DNA of 64,000 bases, taken from contig DASRRI010000131.1 in the NCBI GenBank assembly GCA_035695765.1, positions 1-64,000 on the forward strand, written 5' to 3'. Numbering within the stretch: the first letter of the stretch is position 1; the number at the start of each line of letters is the position of its first letter. This DNA is from Dongia_A sp035695765. Lineage in GTDB: Bacteria > Pseudomonadota > Alphaproteobacteria > Dongiales > Dongiaceae. Shown piece by piece: positions 1 through 9,128 of this stretch. The notes under the pieces are model-generated. The model was not told where the DNA came from and searched no databases. It was given only the letters and a program-made list of their open reading frames with translations. A program made the translations under genes and the position numbers.

Positions 1-139
1 GTGGCAAAGGGCGCAGCCGAGTAAACCGTGTGCGGACGCTAGGCGAACAAGACCAACAGCGCCGCCAATACTGCTACCACTATCCAAGCACTCTTCACCA
101 GATGATGGCCACGCGCGTGCTCGCTCAGCACATCGCGGT

Positions 140-272
140 AGCTCGAACTACATTAACGACATCGCGAACGGCGAGATTTGCCTCAGCATCGGCTGGAGCG
201 GTGACCTCTTCATCGCCGAGGCGCGTGCGGCGGAAGCCGGCGGCAAGGTCCACATCGGCTATGCGCGCGAGC
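140..272 (+). pseudogene. fragment of a putrescine/polyamine ABC transporter substrate-binding protein (PotF-like)
   Basis: The plus-strand frame starting at 140 reads SSNYINDIANGEICLSIGWS and continues with SGD and AEARAAEAGGKV. This matches the conserved C-terminal part of PotF-type periplasmic polyamine-binding proteins, where a YINDLANGD stretch precedes a GWSGD motif. Only about 44 codons remain. The match stops at about 262-272, where an IS1182-type transposase frame begins on the other strand. Upstream of 140 I see no convincing continuation, so this is a relic. The family call is from memory of the motif. Confidence 0.6.
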
Positions 273-533
273 TGCGAGCGATCGTTGCCCACGTTAATCA
301 CATCGTGGACCACGATCAGGTGGTGATTGGTATCGACTGCGACCTGTACATTGTAGCCAACGACGCCGGAGCCGCGGCCACTGGTTGCCATGGATCGACT
401 GTCTGGATCGGTGAGCGACACCTGCTGATCGGGCGTGGCCAGCATCTGCGCCTCGATGGTGGCGAGCTTGGCCTTTTCGGCCTCCAGAGCTGCGAGCCCT
501 TCTTTGATCGACGTCGAGACGAGCCTTACTACA
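262..533 (-). mobile_element. IS1182-family transposase remnant
   Basis: Read on the minus strand from about 530, the frame gives an EGLAALEAEKAKLATIEAQM stretch, then QQVSLTDPDSRSMATSGRGS, a VGYNVQVAVDTNHHL stretch and NVGNDRSQLA. This is the central block of IS1182-type DDE transposases. The N-terminal domain and the catalytic C-terminal half are missing. The left break falls inside a PotF-like fragment, and the right end lies directly against the methyltransferase stop codon. It is a dead remnant. Confidence 0.7.
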
Positions 534-1235
534 CTAGACCTGCATTTGCCGCTCGAACTTCACGCAAAGCAACGCTGGGCGTCGCACCGGGTTGGATCGA
601 TCATAGATTATGCCGGCATCGATCGACTGGTAGACCTGGCTACGCTCAATCTCGTACGCCTGGCTCCAGACTGGCACGAATGCCGGCGTGAAGCGGTCAA
701 CGGTCTCAAACGAAAAACTTTGCGGCTCCGTCGCTGTCGGTTCGTGGCCGATCTCGGTGATCAACAGGAACAGGCCGCCTGGCTTCACGATGCGCTTGAT
801 CTCCGCGATTACTTTGGTGAGGTCGCGAACGTGATCAAGCGAGTTGAAAGAGAAGACCGCATCAAAGTGGGCAGTGGGGAAGGGGATGGACTCAGCGCCT
901 GAATCCACATACGTCATCTTATGCTTGTCAGCTCCGAGCTTCATATACTCCTTGGCCAGTGAGTCGAGGCCGACACGCTCCGCTGCCATGTCTGCCCATT
1001 CCAGGCTGCCGCGCGGGCCGCATCCGATATCGATGATCCGCTTGCTGCGATAGAACTCGCGATTGAGGCCGAAGAACGTCGTGTAATAGCGTTCGTAGTG
1101 CTGATTCCGGAGTTGGCCGTGCTCTTCCTGGTATCGCTTGCGCCAGTAAGAAAGTTCGTGCCGTTCCTTAAAGGCTTCCGGCATGAGAAGACGAAACGCT
1201 AAATTAGCCGCTCTCCGGATGAGATGCGCCATCAT
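534..1235 (-). CDS. class I SAM-dependent methyltransferase
   Basis: A 233-residue protein with the Methyltransf_11 pattern. Motif I (IIDIGCGPRG) is near residues 67-76, an acidic motif with VGLDS follows, and FSFNSLDHV and VKPGGLFLLI match the later motifs of small-molecule methyltransferases. I chose the ATG pair at 1235 because a GAGGAG ribosome-binding site sits directly upstream; an in-frame start at 1268 is possible. It is isolated among decayed genes. With sulfotransferase sequences nearby it may once have belonged to a glycan- or lipid-decorating cluster, but its substrate cannot be read from the sequence. Confidence 0.75.
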   Translation of the reverse strand: MMAHLIRRAANLAFRLLMPEAFKERHELSYWRKRYQEEHGQLRNQHYERYYTTFFGLNREFYRSKRIIDIGCGPRGSLEWADMAAERVGLDSLAKEYMKLGADKHKMTYVDSGAESIPFPTAHFDAVFSFNSLDHVRDLTKVIAEIKRIVKPGGLFLLITEIGHEPTATEPQSFSFETVDRFTPAFVPVWSQAYEIERSQVYQSIDAGIIYDRSNPVRRPALLCVKFERQMQV

Positions 1236-1399
1236 CGTCTCCTCGGATCCCAACCCCGTGGATTGCAATGGCGAAGCAGCCAGCCTTTAAAGCCCGAGTT
1301 TCGCTGCGGCCGGCTCGGCCCACTCTCCCCAGGCTCGCATTAATTCGCCGGATATTCCACCTCAAACAATTAAATGGCGAACCTTCTGCCCCGGGCCCT

Positions 1400-1680
1400 A
1401 CTGATGACGCGTCGCCGTTGCGCAACGCTAGTACCCGGTCCACGCACCGCGGCGAACAGCAGGCCGGCGATGAAGGTGAAATGATCGACGAAGAAGCCCA
1501 ACTCCGTCTGGTTGCCTCCAGCGCGCCGGACCGTGAAAGGCGAAGGCGACGAACAGGACGTAGGCGGCTGCGAGTATCTGGAGCGAGTTCCGCTAGGCTG
1601 GGACAAGCGGCAGAATGAGCGACGGCGTCGTCCAGAAATAGGCCGTGTAATTAGTATGGTATCGAATCCCCGCAACCACT
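1400..1680 (-). pseudogene. frameshifted remnant of a small membrane protein
   Basis: Two minus-strand frames carry protein-like hydrophobic stretches. One, from about 1680, contains YHTNYTAYFWTTPSLILPLV and, after a stop, LQILAAAYVLFVAFAFHGP. The other then gives LGFFVDHFTFIAGLLFAAV. Frame changes and stops within 280 bases suggest a broken membrane protein gene. I do not recognise the family, and the call rests only on composition and hydrophobicity. Confidence 0.25.
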
Positions 1681-1739
1681 CTCAAAGAATCCAGGCCGCA
1701 GCAATCGCCGCGGGTTTTTTGTCTGGCGCAAGGCGTCCC

Positions 1740-2015
1740 TCATCCGGCATGCGCAGACTTCGGGCCGGCAGGATACGTCCTCCGAGCGGGACCGAAGAAT
1801 GTGTAGCCGAAGAGCTCGATCTCCTCGGCGTAAGCTGCGGCGACGAGATTCCGGGTTTCCGGATCGTAGAATTCCGCCTTATGGAAAACCGCATTGAGGA
1901 GCAGACCGCAACGATCGAACAGCTCAAGCAGTCTGGGCAAGATGCTTCGAAACCACTCAACCGCCTCAATCTGCTTCGGCGTGTGCTGGGGGAGATGCGC
2001 ATTCAACTTGGCCAT
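1740..2015 (-). pseudogene. possible C-terminal remnant of a sulfotransferase
   Basis: An open frame of 91 codons ends with ETRNLVAAAYAEEIELFGYT. This resembles the closing helix of Sulfotransfer-type proteins, where a DxETRxLV..YxxD...FGY pattern is common. No N-terminal domain with a PAPS-binding loop lies upstream in any frame, so if real it is only the tail of a gene. An intact sulfotransferase lies 0.5 kb away. The similarity is short and I hold it loosely. Confidence 0.35.
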
Positions 2016-2349
2016 CTCTCACCAACGGCATAGACGCAAAGAGGTCCAACATAGTGACTGCTCTAAGGATGCTTTCCGGGAGCAGTAAAGCCGCTTGAGG
2101 CGCGGCTATTGCGACGCGCACCTCAGCTGCTTGCAGCAAGGCGTAAAGCATCTGTGCCGTTGTTATTGGCTGGCATCTTCGCAGTTGCGTTTGGGGCTGT
2201 GCCTGCGCAGCAATCCGCCAATCGCGGAGGAGTCGGATAATTTCCACCCTCTCCGCCATCAGCGCACCACGGCGCTAAACGGGATTCGCCCTCACCTCCA
2301 ATGCGGAGCAACAAGTGGCCCGCAAGAAGCAACGATCAGCAATTTCGTG
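2016..2349. other. intergenic stretch with no supported gene
   Basis: Short frames on both strands here lack ribosome-binding sites and recognisable motifs. I see no tRNA, repeat or clear terminator. It is probably decayed DNA continuous with the remnants on its left. Confidence 0.4.
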
Positions 2350-2520
2350 ATGTTCGACGTGTTCTACCAGGACGGCTCCCGCTACCCCGCATCGCAAGGT
2401 GCCGGCCTCGAGCGGTACGAGGCCGATTTCGAAGCGCGGGTCAAGGCGACGATCGAAGCCCAGGACCAGGAGATCGCCGAGAAATCCAGCCAGCCGCGCG
2501 GGCCGATCAGTCAATCCTGA
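2350..2520 (+). CDS. small hypothetical protein (56 aa)
   Basis: The frame begins MFDVFYQDGSRYPA and ends EIAEKSSQPRGPISQS. The pattern, a short beta hairpin (FDVxYxDGS) followed by an EAQDQEIAEKS helix and PRG tail, resembles small conserved proteins I have seen in alphaproteobacteria, though I cannot name the family. A GTG three bases upstream is an alternative start. No strong ribosome-binding site is visible. It ends just before the convergent sulfotransferase gene. Confidence 0.45.
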   Translation: MFDVFYQDGSRYPASQGAGLERYEADFEARVKATIEAQDQEIAEKSSQPRGPISQS

Positions 2521-2553
2521 CGTCGGCCGGCCCGTAGCCGAGACGCTTTGTCG

Positions 2554-3534
2554 CTATTGCGGCGACGGCCGCATCACCATTGCAGGCTTGACGGCCCGGC
2601 GGCCGAAATAGCCGTAGGCGATCATCAGGGGAAATGTGCACAGGGCGACGATCGCTTTGTCGAACGTCGTCAGATAGCGCGGCAGACCTTTTTTCGGCGA
2701 GAACATGATCTTGCCACGGTGCATCAGGTGGTTGCCCGAGAGGGCATGATTGGCCTGCATCACGTGCCCGTCTTCTGCCGCTTGCTTCGACTCGGCCAAG
2801 GAAATACCGGCGAAGCGCTCCAATCGTTCCAGCAGCGCGATCGGCCGGTGGCACAAATCTTCGTAGTGAAGCGTGATGACGCGCGTCGGATAGAAGAGGC
2901 GCAGCAGCTCGCACGCAAAGCTCCCCACGGTCCAAAGGATCGCGGCGATAACCATCGGAATGAAGTAGTGCTGCTCCACCAGGAAGTGCTTCCTGAACAT
3001 TTCGAAGCTCTTAGCGCTCCTGATGCGCTTCACGTAGGAATCGACCACACCGAAGGGGCTGCGGACGAAGTGGATCAACTTAGCGTTTGGTACGTGCCGC
3101 AACAGGAATATCGCGGTGGACAACTCCTTGGATGAATCGAGCACGATCGGCCGGTTCGACGCCTCGGCGATGCTGTTGTACAGAGCTTCGATTAGGCCCT
3201 TGGCTTCCCGCACCTCAGGGCTGGCGGCCGCGGCCAGCAGATTGGGGACTATCTGTCCGTAGCGCGCCCGGCGGTTCAGCAGCCTAACGGCGTCGGTGAA
3301 TCCGGTGCCGGCTCGACGCTCGAAGGCTGCCTTCACCGCACTCCAGAATGGGGATGCCGAAAAAGTTTCTCCATTGGCGCAGGGCTTTGTTTCGTATCCC
3401 TTCCCAAAGCCGATGATGATCTCGCCTTCGCTCGCAACGTTGGGCGCCTCGCCAAGCAGCATTGAAAAGATGGTGCTGCCGCTATGACCTCGTCCCACGA
3501 TGTAGAGATAGGTCGTCAACGATCCCTGACCCAT
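2554..3534 (-). CDS. sulfotransferase family protein
   Basis: A 326-residue protein with both PAPS-binding signatures. The 5'-phosphosulfate loop is GRGHSGST at residues 14-21, and the 3'-phosphate site is the RSPFGVVDSY stretch near residues 158-167. It would transfer sulfate from PAPS to an alcohol or amine acceptor that the sequence does not reveal. A hydrophobic stretch (MVIAAILWTVGSFACELL) around residue 185 suggests membrane contact. The start at 3534 is supported by a GGGAGGTG ribosome-binding site about six bases upstream; the longer open frame to 3867 is rejected. It is the only intact gene of this type in a decayed neighbourhood. Confidence 0.8.
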   Translation of the reverse strand: MGQGSLTTYLYIVGRGHSGSTIFSMLLGEAPNVASEGEIIIGFGKGYETKPCANGETFSASPFWSAVKAAFERRAGTGFTDAVRLLNRRARYGQIVPNLLAAAASPEVREAKGLIEALYNSIAEASNRPIVLDSSKELSTAIFLLRHVPNAKLIHFVRSPFGVVDSYVKRIRSAKSFEMFRKHFLVEQHYFIPMVIAAILWTVGSFACELLRLFYPTRVITLHYEDLCHRPIALLERLERFAGISLAESKQAAEDGHVMQANHALSGNHLMHRGKIMFSPKKGLPRYLTTFDKAIVALCTFPLMIAYGYFGRRAVKPAMVMRPSPQ

Positions 3535-3976
3535 GATCGACACCTCCCGGCCGTATCTTGCTGCCGAAAATCCGGATACGCCTCGATGCGCAGGTGGGAG
3601 TCTTGCCGAAAGAGTGGCGGAATTTGAATCGGACTTCAACGGTAGGCGAATGCCTGACGTCCGCTTGCGCGCATTTGTTCGGCTTTTGTTATCGCCATGA
3701 CATTGCGAGCGCAACCGCAATACGACGTTCTTGAAGTTTCGCTCTTGAAGTAGAGAGGCGCACAGGGCCGACAGGCGCGTGATGGCAATGCGGCGGTGAC
3801 TCAGGACGCGACCACGCGTCTCGAAATTCTGAGCGGCTTGTCCTCGAGCTCCTGTGTTCGGTTTCAACCCAAGCTTTAACTGATCCGCTTAGTTTCCTTT
3901 TGCCGCACACTTCGCCGGATAACGGCCAAGATTTTGGGATTTTATAACCTCAATTCAGCAATCAAACGCCTGGTAC
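3535..3976. other. intergenic stretch between the sulfotransferase and the IS21 remnant
   Basis: About 440 bases without a supported gene. It should contain the sulfotransferase promoter, but no clear -35/-10 pair stands out. Short overlapping frames have no motif or ribosome-binding site. Confidence 0.4.
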
Positions 3977-4246
3977 TCAGATCGCCAACCCCGCTGCGCA
4001 GGACAGTGCGAAACAGATGACCGCCTTCTCGACAAAACCATCGAACGGTCCGCGCAGCTCGATCAGGCTTGGCCGTTCTTCCTGGAACACATCCCAGATC
4101 GTCCGGTCCTTGAACTCCGGGTGTTTGGTCCTCTTGGCGTAGGCGATGCACTGATCTTCCAGCCACGCGTTCAGCTCGGCCAGGCTCTTGACCCGCGGCT
4201 TGGGCCGGAACAGCTGATCGCGCAGATTGCCGACCTGGTTCTTCCA
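3977..4246 (-). mobile_element. IS21-family transposase (IstA) C-terminal fragment
   Basis: The minus-strand frame from 4246 reads NQVGNLRDQLFRPKPRVKSL, AELNAWLEDQCIAYAKRTKH, then TIWDVFQEERPSLIELRGPF and DGFVEKAV. This is typical of the region after the DDE core of IstA. The N-terminal helix-turn-helix and catalytic core are absent because the ISL3 transposase sequence starts at 4249, and no IstB gene is present. The last residues before the stop look unrelated. It is a relic cut by, or joined to, the ISL3 element. Confidence 0.75.
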
Positions 4247-4248
4247 AA

Positions 4249-5657
4249 CGGGTCCACAGCCGCTATCGTCGCCGCTTGGCCGATCTGCCCATAGCGGGCC
4301 GACCAGTTAAGCTCGTCGTCGTGGCACGGCGATTTCACTGTGACGCCGTCCTCTGCGGGCGACGCATTTTTGCAGAGCGCTTTGCTCAGGACATGCTGGC
4401 GCCGTGGGCACGGCGCACCGCCCGGCTCGATCATATCGTCCACTACCTCGGCCTTGCCTTGGGCGGGCGGCCTGCGGCGAGTTTTGCCCGCAGGCCGAGG
4501 CTGCCGGTCAGCAACGATACGCTGCTGCGCGTCGTGCGACGACGCGGCAGCCCACGATTCCTGCCACCGACGGTGATCGGGATCGACGATTGGGCGTGGC
4601 GGCGAAATCAACGTTATGGAGCGATCATTTGCGACCTCGAACGACGCAAGACGATCGCGCTGCTGCCCGACCGTGAGCCGGCGACGGCGCAGGACTGGCT
4701 CTCAGACCAGCCGCAGATCGAAATCGTCGCGCGCGATCGGGGCGGCGGATATGCCCTGGCGGCGGCAAAGGCGCTGCCGCGGGCGGTCCAGGTCGCCGAC
4801 CGCTGGCACCTGATGGAGAACGCCAGCCGCGCGTTCCTGGATGCGGTGCGCAAATCCATGCGGCAAATCCGAAGCGCGATTGGCGCCGCGACGATTAATC
4901 CCGACCTGCTCACCGCCGCCGAGCGGATTCAATATGAAGGGTACGTGCGCCGGGAAGAGGCCAACGCCGCGATTCTTGGGCTGGCTCAGAAAGGGGGCAC
5001 GATCAAGGAGATCGTCCGCCGTACGGACATAGCCGGGGCCTTGTCCGCAAAATTCTGCGTGGTCAGCGCTCGGATGTCTTCCGCATCCGGGAGAGTTCGC
5101 TTGAGCTGCATCTCCAGTGGCTGGATGCGCAGTGGGCGGCCGGGCAACGCAATGCCACAGACCTATGGCGGCGTCTTAAGAAGCAGGGGTTTCGTGGCTG
5201 CCTTCGGGTGGTCAGCGAGTGGGCTACGCGTCGCCGCCTGGCCGAAAATGGCGAGGGTGCGTTGAGCCGAACGCCCTCGGCACGCACCATCGCACGGCTC
5301 ATGACCATCGGTCGCGACGCGCTGACCAAGGCTGAAGCCGTCACCGTCGCCGCCGTCGAAGGCGGAGCGCCTCTTCTCGTCGAGGCACGGGAGATCATCG
5401 CCGCCTTCCAGGCCATGGTGCGGAAGAAGTCCGTCGCCGATCTCGAACCCTGGCTGGAACGGGCGCGATCGAGCCTTGTCGCGTCATTCGTCAATGGCGT
5501 CATCAAAGACCAAGCAGCCGTCAGCGCTGCCATCACGTTGCCCTGGTCGAACGGGCAAACTGAGGGCCAGATCACCAAGCTCAAGCTCGTGAAGCGGCAG
5601 ATGTACGGCCGTGGAAAGCTCGATCTCGTTCAAGCTCGCGTCATCGGCGCCGCATAG
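4249..5657 (+). pseudogene. ISL3-family transposase, frameshifted
   Basis: The first frame contains VHSRYRRRLADLPIAGRPVK, a FHCDAVLCGRRIFAERF stretch, GIDDWAWRRNQRYGAIICDL and ARDRGGGYALAAAKALP followed by VADRWHL, the zinc-binding and DDE regions of ISL3 transposases. At about 5023-5027 homology jumps by one base (RRT, then GHSRGLVRKILRGQRSD) into a second frame. That frame runs to 5657 and includes SNGQTEGQ-type C-terminal sequence (WSNGQTEGQITKLKLVKRQM). One lost base therefore inactivates the gene. The N-terminal 40 or so codons are missing at the junction with the IS21 remnant. Confidence 0.85.
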
Positions 5658-5855
5658 CGCTGTCGCCACCAAAATTGCGTCAGAGCCCAGTTTTGACCGA
5701 GATCAAGCCGTGAACAAACTGCACGCTTTTTGCACACTTTTTCGTGCCGGTTCGCGTGCTGTTCCGTCTTCAAACGACTTTTCAGCGTTCGCGCTGCAGA
5801 GCACTTGAAGGGCCAAAAAGTGGCGGATTCTTGCGGTTTTCCGAGTAGACTTGAA

Positions 5856-5930
5856 TGGTGGGTGCGACAGGGATTGAACCTGTGACCCCTACCGTGTGAA
5901 GGTAGTGCTCTCCCGCTGAGCTACGCACCC
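5856..5930 (-). tRNA. tRNA-Val (anticodon CAC)
   Basis: On the minus strand the sequence folds as a tRNA: acceptor GGGTGCG pairs with CGCACCC, followed by A and an encoded CCA. The D-arm is AGCTCAGCGGGAGAGC, the anticodon stem CTACC/GGTAG encloses loop TTCACAC, and the T-arm loop is GGTTCAATCCC. The anticodon CAC reads valine GUG codons. The gene lies between the ISL3 relic and the DUF3108 gene; tRNA genes are common boundaries for inserted DNA. Confidence 0.97.
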
Positions 5931-6162
5931 GGCCAAGAAGAAAGCCGCGAAAATCGGCTTCAGGTCCGGTCAAGACAGGCGGTTGTTTACTGGCCGGGCT
6001 CCAGGCTGTCAACGGGACCTGTCAGCCGCGGCCCATGCGCTGCCTTATTCTTGCCGTCATCGGATCGTGAAGTGCCGCTGCTTGACAGGGCGAGGGCGGC
6101 ATTACCATCTGCCAGGACCGGCACGGCGCTCCGAGAAGCGCCATAAATCAGGAGTTTAGGCG

Positions 6163-6963
6163 ATGAGAGCGAGCTTTCTGCCACGTTTGGCGGCGGTGGC
6201 GGCGGCGGGTTTGTTGGCAAGCGTTGTGCCGGCCGCGGCAAACCAGGCGCAGCTCAGCTACATCGGCTATCTGGCCGGCGCGCCGGTCCTCACCCTCAGC
6301 GCCAACATCACCGTGCCGGTGGGCACCAAGCCGGGCGACGGCGCCTACAAGATCGCGGCGGACATCGCGACCACCGGCAATCTCGCACTCCTTTATCCCT
6401 TCACCCAATCGCTGCAGGCCGCCGGCGCGCTGAAGAGCGGCAAGGCGCAACCCGCCAGCTATCAATCGACCATGCGGATCTGGAGCCGCCAGGAATTCAT
6501 CGCGCTGACCTATGCGCCCAATGGCTCTGTCGGCATCCGCGCCGTGCCGCTGACCAAGCAGGCGCAAATGGCACAGCAGCAGGGCTATGCCAATGCCACC
6601 ATCGATCCCGCCAGCCTGATGGTCGCAGTCGCGACCTTGTTCGCCAAGGCGGGAAATTGCGAAGGCCAGTATCAATTGTTCGACGGCGCGCGGCGCTATG
6701 ATCTGACATTGGCACAAGGCGGTTATGCCGACCTCGATGCCATGCCCAACTCCTATTACGCGGGCTCGGCCACCGAATGCACAGCGACGTCGCAACTGGT
6801 CGCCGGCTTCCAGCAAAGCGCGCTGAACGCCAACCTCTATCCGCAATCGGCCAAGCTGTGGATGGCACCGGCGATCGCTGGCTTTCCCACGGTCCCGGTG
6901 CGCATCCTGGCGCAAAGCGCGTTCGGCGAGATGACGCTGGAGCTGGCCAAGGTCACGCAGTAA
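6163..6963 (+). CDS. DUF3108 domain-containing exported protein
   Basis: A 266-residue protein with a signal peptide (MRASFLPRLAAVAAAGLLAS, then an AAA-type cleavage site near residue 26). The rest fits the alphaproteobacterial DUF3108 beta-barrel-like family: YIGYLAGAPVLTLSANI at the start, YDLTLAQGGYAD in the middle and PVRILAQSAFGEMTLELAKV at the end. Two cysteines (near residues 166 and 206) may pair. Function is unknown; family members are periplasmic. A GGAG-type ribosome-binding site precedes the ATG. Its stop overlaps by 11 bases the convergent gph stop. Confidence 0.8.
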   Translation: MRASFLPRLAAVAAAGLLASVVPAAANQAQLSYIGYLAGAPVLTLSANITVPVGTKPGDGAYKIAADIATTGNLALLYPFTQSLQAAGALKSGKAQPASYQSTMRIWSRQEFIALTYAPNGSVGIRAVPLTKQAQMAQQQGYANATIDPASLMVAVATLFAKAGNCEGQYQLFDGARRYDLTLAQGGYADLDAMPNSYYAGSATECTATSQLVAGFQQSALNANLYPQSAKLWMAPAIAGFPTVPVRILAQSAFGEMTLELAKVTQ

Positions 6964-7615
6964 GCCGCTCGATCGCCTCCGGCAGATCGGCAAAGCTGGC
7001 GGCTGTCACCAGCGCCTGCGGCGGCGCCATGCCGTAGCCCGAGGGTATGATAATGGCAGGCACGCCCGCCGCGGCGGCGCAGGCCAGATCCACCGCGCTG
7101 TCGCCGATCAGTACCGCGCTCTCCGGCGTGCCGCCGAGCGATCGGATGACCGAGAGCAGGGGCTCTGCCTCCGGCTTGCGCTGCGGCAGCGAATCGCCAC
7201 CGACCACCGCTTCGATCAGCTCATCCAACCCGAAGGCGGCCAGGACCGCGCGCGTCGGGCCGATCGGCTTGTTGGTGCAGACTCCGAGCCGGCAGCCGGC
7301 GCCGCGCAAGATTGTCAGCGTCTCCATCACCGCGGGATAAAGCGTGGTCAGCTTGACTGCGTTCTCACCGTAATGCGCGCTGAAGCGCACCATCAGGTCG
7401 GCCGCCTCGTGGGCCGCGCCGACATGGCGCAAGGCGCGCTCGAGCAGCACCGGCGCACCATCGCCGATCATGCGGCGGATGAGGCTGAGTTCCACCTCCG
7501 GCAGGCTGAGTTCGGCGAACAAAGCGTTGACCGCCGCTGCGATGTCCGGTGCGCTGTCGACCAGCGTACCGTCCAGGTCGAACACCAAAGTAGTGCGGCG
7601 AAAGCCCCGAGTCAT
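6953..7615 (-). CDS. gph: phosphoglycolate phosphatase (HAD superfamily)
   Basis: A 220-residue HAD phosphatase. Motif I is FDLDGTLVDSAPDI with the two catalytic aspartates near residues 12 and 14, motif II is GVCTNKP, and motif IV is LIGDSAVDLACA. It removes phosphate from 2-phosphoglycolate, the oxygenase by-product also released in DNA repair; related sugar-phosphate substrates are possible. Starts at 7648 or 7717 are open, but the HAD core begins right after the chosen ATG. It is convergent with the DUF3108 gene and divergent from glmU. Confidence 0.85.
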   Translation of the reverse strand: MTRGFRRTTLVFDLDGTLVDSAPDIAAAVNALFAELSLPEVELSLIRRMIGDGAPVLLERALRHVGAAHEAADLMVRFSAHYGENAVKLTTLYPAVMETLTILRGAGCRLGVCTNKPIGPTRAVLAAFGLDELIEAVVGGDSLPQRKPEAEPLLSVIRSLGGTPESAVLIGDSAVDLACAAAAGVPAIIIPSGYGMAPPQALVTAASFADLPEAIERLTA

Positions 7616-7772
7616 ACTTTTGCCGTTTTCAAGCTGTTGATTATCCATGTTATTTGGCGCCGCACGATGGCTTGGAACCCACCCAGGGATATGGCATTTT
7701 CCGCATCTGACTTGCAATCGCCGCGGCGGCCGGACGGTCCGCCATCCAGTCTAAGAAGCCCATAAGCCCATC

Positions 7773-9122
7773 ATGCCAGACTCCAAAGCTGCCGCCATCG
7801 TCCTTGCCGCCGGCAAGGGCACGCGCATGAAGTCCCGCCATCCGAAGGTGATGCACCGCATCGCCGGCCGAACCTTGGTCGGCCATGTGCTCGATCACCT
7901 GAAGCCGCTTGGCCTTGCACGCGTCGTTGCGGTGATCGCGCCCGGCATGGATGAGGTGGTGGAAGAAATAGCGCCTCATGGCGTTGCCTATCAGGCGGAG
8001 CAACTCGGGACCGGCCACGCGGTCGGCAGTGCGCGCGCCGCCCTCGCGGATTTCGGCGGCGACATCCTGGTGGTCTATGGCGATACGCCCTTCGTCGCGA
8101 CCGCCACTCTGCAGCGCATGTTCGACCGGCGGCGCGCACCGGATAATCCGGCGATCGTGGTGCTTGGCATGCGCCCCGTTGATCCCACCGGTTACGGCCG
8201 CCTCGTTCTCGGCGCCGACGGCACCCTCGACCGCATCGTCGAGCATAAGGAGGCGAGCGATGCGGAACGCGCCATCGGCCTGTGCAATTCCGGCGTCATG
8301 GTGATCGATGGTGCGGTGGCCTGGAGCCTGATCGAGCGGATCGACAACAAGAACTCCAAGGGCGAGTACTACTTGACCGACGCGGTCGGGTTTGCACGGG
8401 TGGATGGCCGGCGTTGCGCCGTGGTCGAAGCGCCGCATGAAGAGCTGCTCGGCGTCAACAGCCGGTCAGAACTGGCCGCCGCGGAAACTTTGTTCCAGAC
8501 TCGCCGTCGGCTCGCGGCGATGGAGGAGGGTGCGACCCTCGTAGATCCCGCCAGCGTGTTTTTCGCTGCCGATACCAGGATCGGCCGCGACGTCGTGATC
8601 GGCCCCAACGTGCAGTTCGGCCTCGGTGTCGAGATCGCGAATGACGTGGAGATCCGCGCCTTCTGCCACATCGAGGGCGCGCGGATCGAAAGCGGCGCGG
8701 TCATCGGCCCGTTCGCGCGGCTGCGGCCCGGCTCGGTGATCGGCGCCGGCGCGCATGTCGGCAATTTCGTCGAGCTCAAGGCGACGGACCTCGGCGCCGG
8801 CGCGAAAGCCAACCACCTGACCTATCTCGGCGATACTTCCGTCGGCGCGAAGACCAATATCGGCGCCGGCACCATCACCTGCAATTACGACGGCTTCACC
8901 AAGTCGCGCACCAATATCGGCGCCGGCGCTTTCATCGGCTCCGACACCTCGCTGGTCGCACCCGTGACGGTGGGCGATGGCGCGATCATCGCGGCAGGTT
9001 CCGTCATCACGCGCGATGTCCCGGCGGATGCGCTGGCCATCGCGCGCGAGCAGCAGATCGAAAAGCCAGGCTGGGCGACGAAATTCCGTGCCAGGCAGAA
9101 ACCGAAAAGCAAGAAGGTCTGA
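7773..9122 (+). CDS. glmU: bifunctional GlmU: GlcNAc-1-P uridylyltransferase / glucosamine-1-P acetyltransferase
   Basis: A 449-residue enzyme with the normal domain order. The N-terminal pyrophosphorylase has LAAGKGTRMKS at residues 11-21 and VVYGDTPF near residue 107. The C-terminal left-handed beta-helix, from about residue 250, is built of hexapeptide repeats and carries KANHLTYLGD and IGAGTITCNYDG. It makes UDP-GlcNAc for peptidoglycan and lipid A from glucosamine-1-phosphate. It is followed six bases later by glmS, which makes glucosamine-6-phosphate, so two steps of one pathway are co-transcribed. Confidence 0.97.
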   Translation: MPDSKAAAIVLAAGKGTRMKSRHPKVMHRIAGRTLVGHVLDHLKPLGLARVVAVIAPGMDEVVEEIAPHGVAYQAEQLGTGHAVGSARAALADFGGDILVVYGDTPFVATATLQRMFDRRRAPDNPAIVVLGMRPVDPTGYGRLVLGADGTLDRIVEHKEASDAERAIGLCNSGVMVIDGAVAWSLIERIDNKNSKGEYYLTDAVGFARVDGRRCAVVEAPHEELLGVNSRSELAAAETLFQTRRRLAAMEEGATLVDPASVFFAADTRIGRDVVIGPNVQFGLGVEIANDVEIRAFCHIEGARIESGAVIGPFARLRPGSVIGAGAHVGNFVELKATDLGAGAKANHLTYLGDTSVGAKTNIGAGTITCNYDGFTKSRTNIGAGAFIGSDTSLVAPVTVGDGAIIAAGSVITRDVPADALAIAREQQIEKPGWATKFRARQKPKSKKV

Positions 9123-9128
9123 TCACGT

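Noticed and set aside
5023..5030. Programmed frameshift in the ISL3 transposase
   Set aside because: No slippery heptamer, strong stem or stimulator is present, and this family does not normally use frameshifting. A simple deletion is more likely.
5856..5930. tRNA-Val as an attachment site with a duplicated 3' end
   Set aside because: I looked for a second copy of the tRNA 3' end in the window and found none by eye, and no integrase gene is present.
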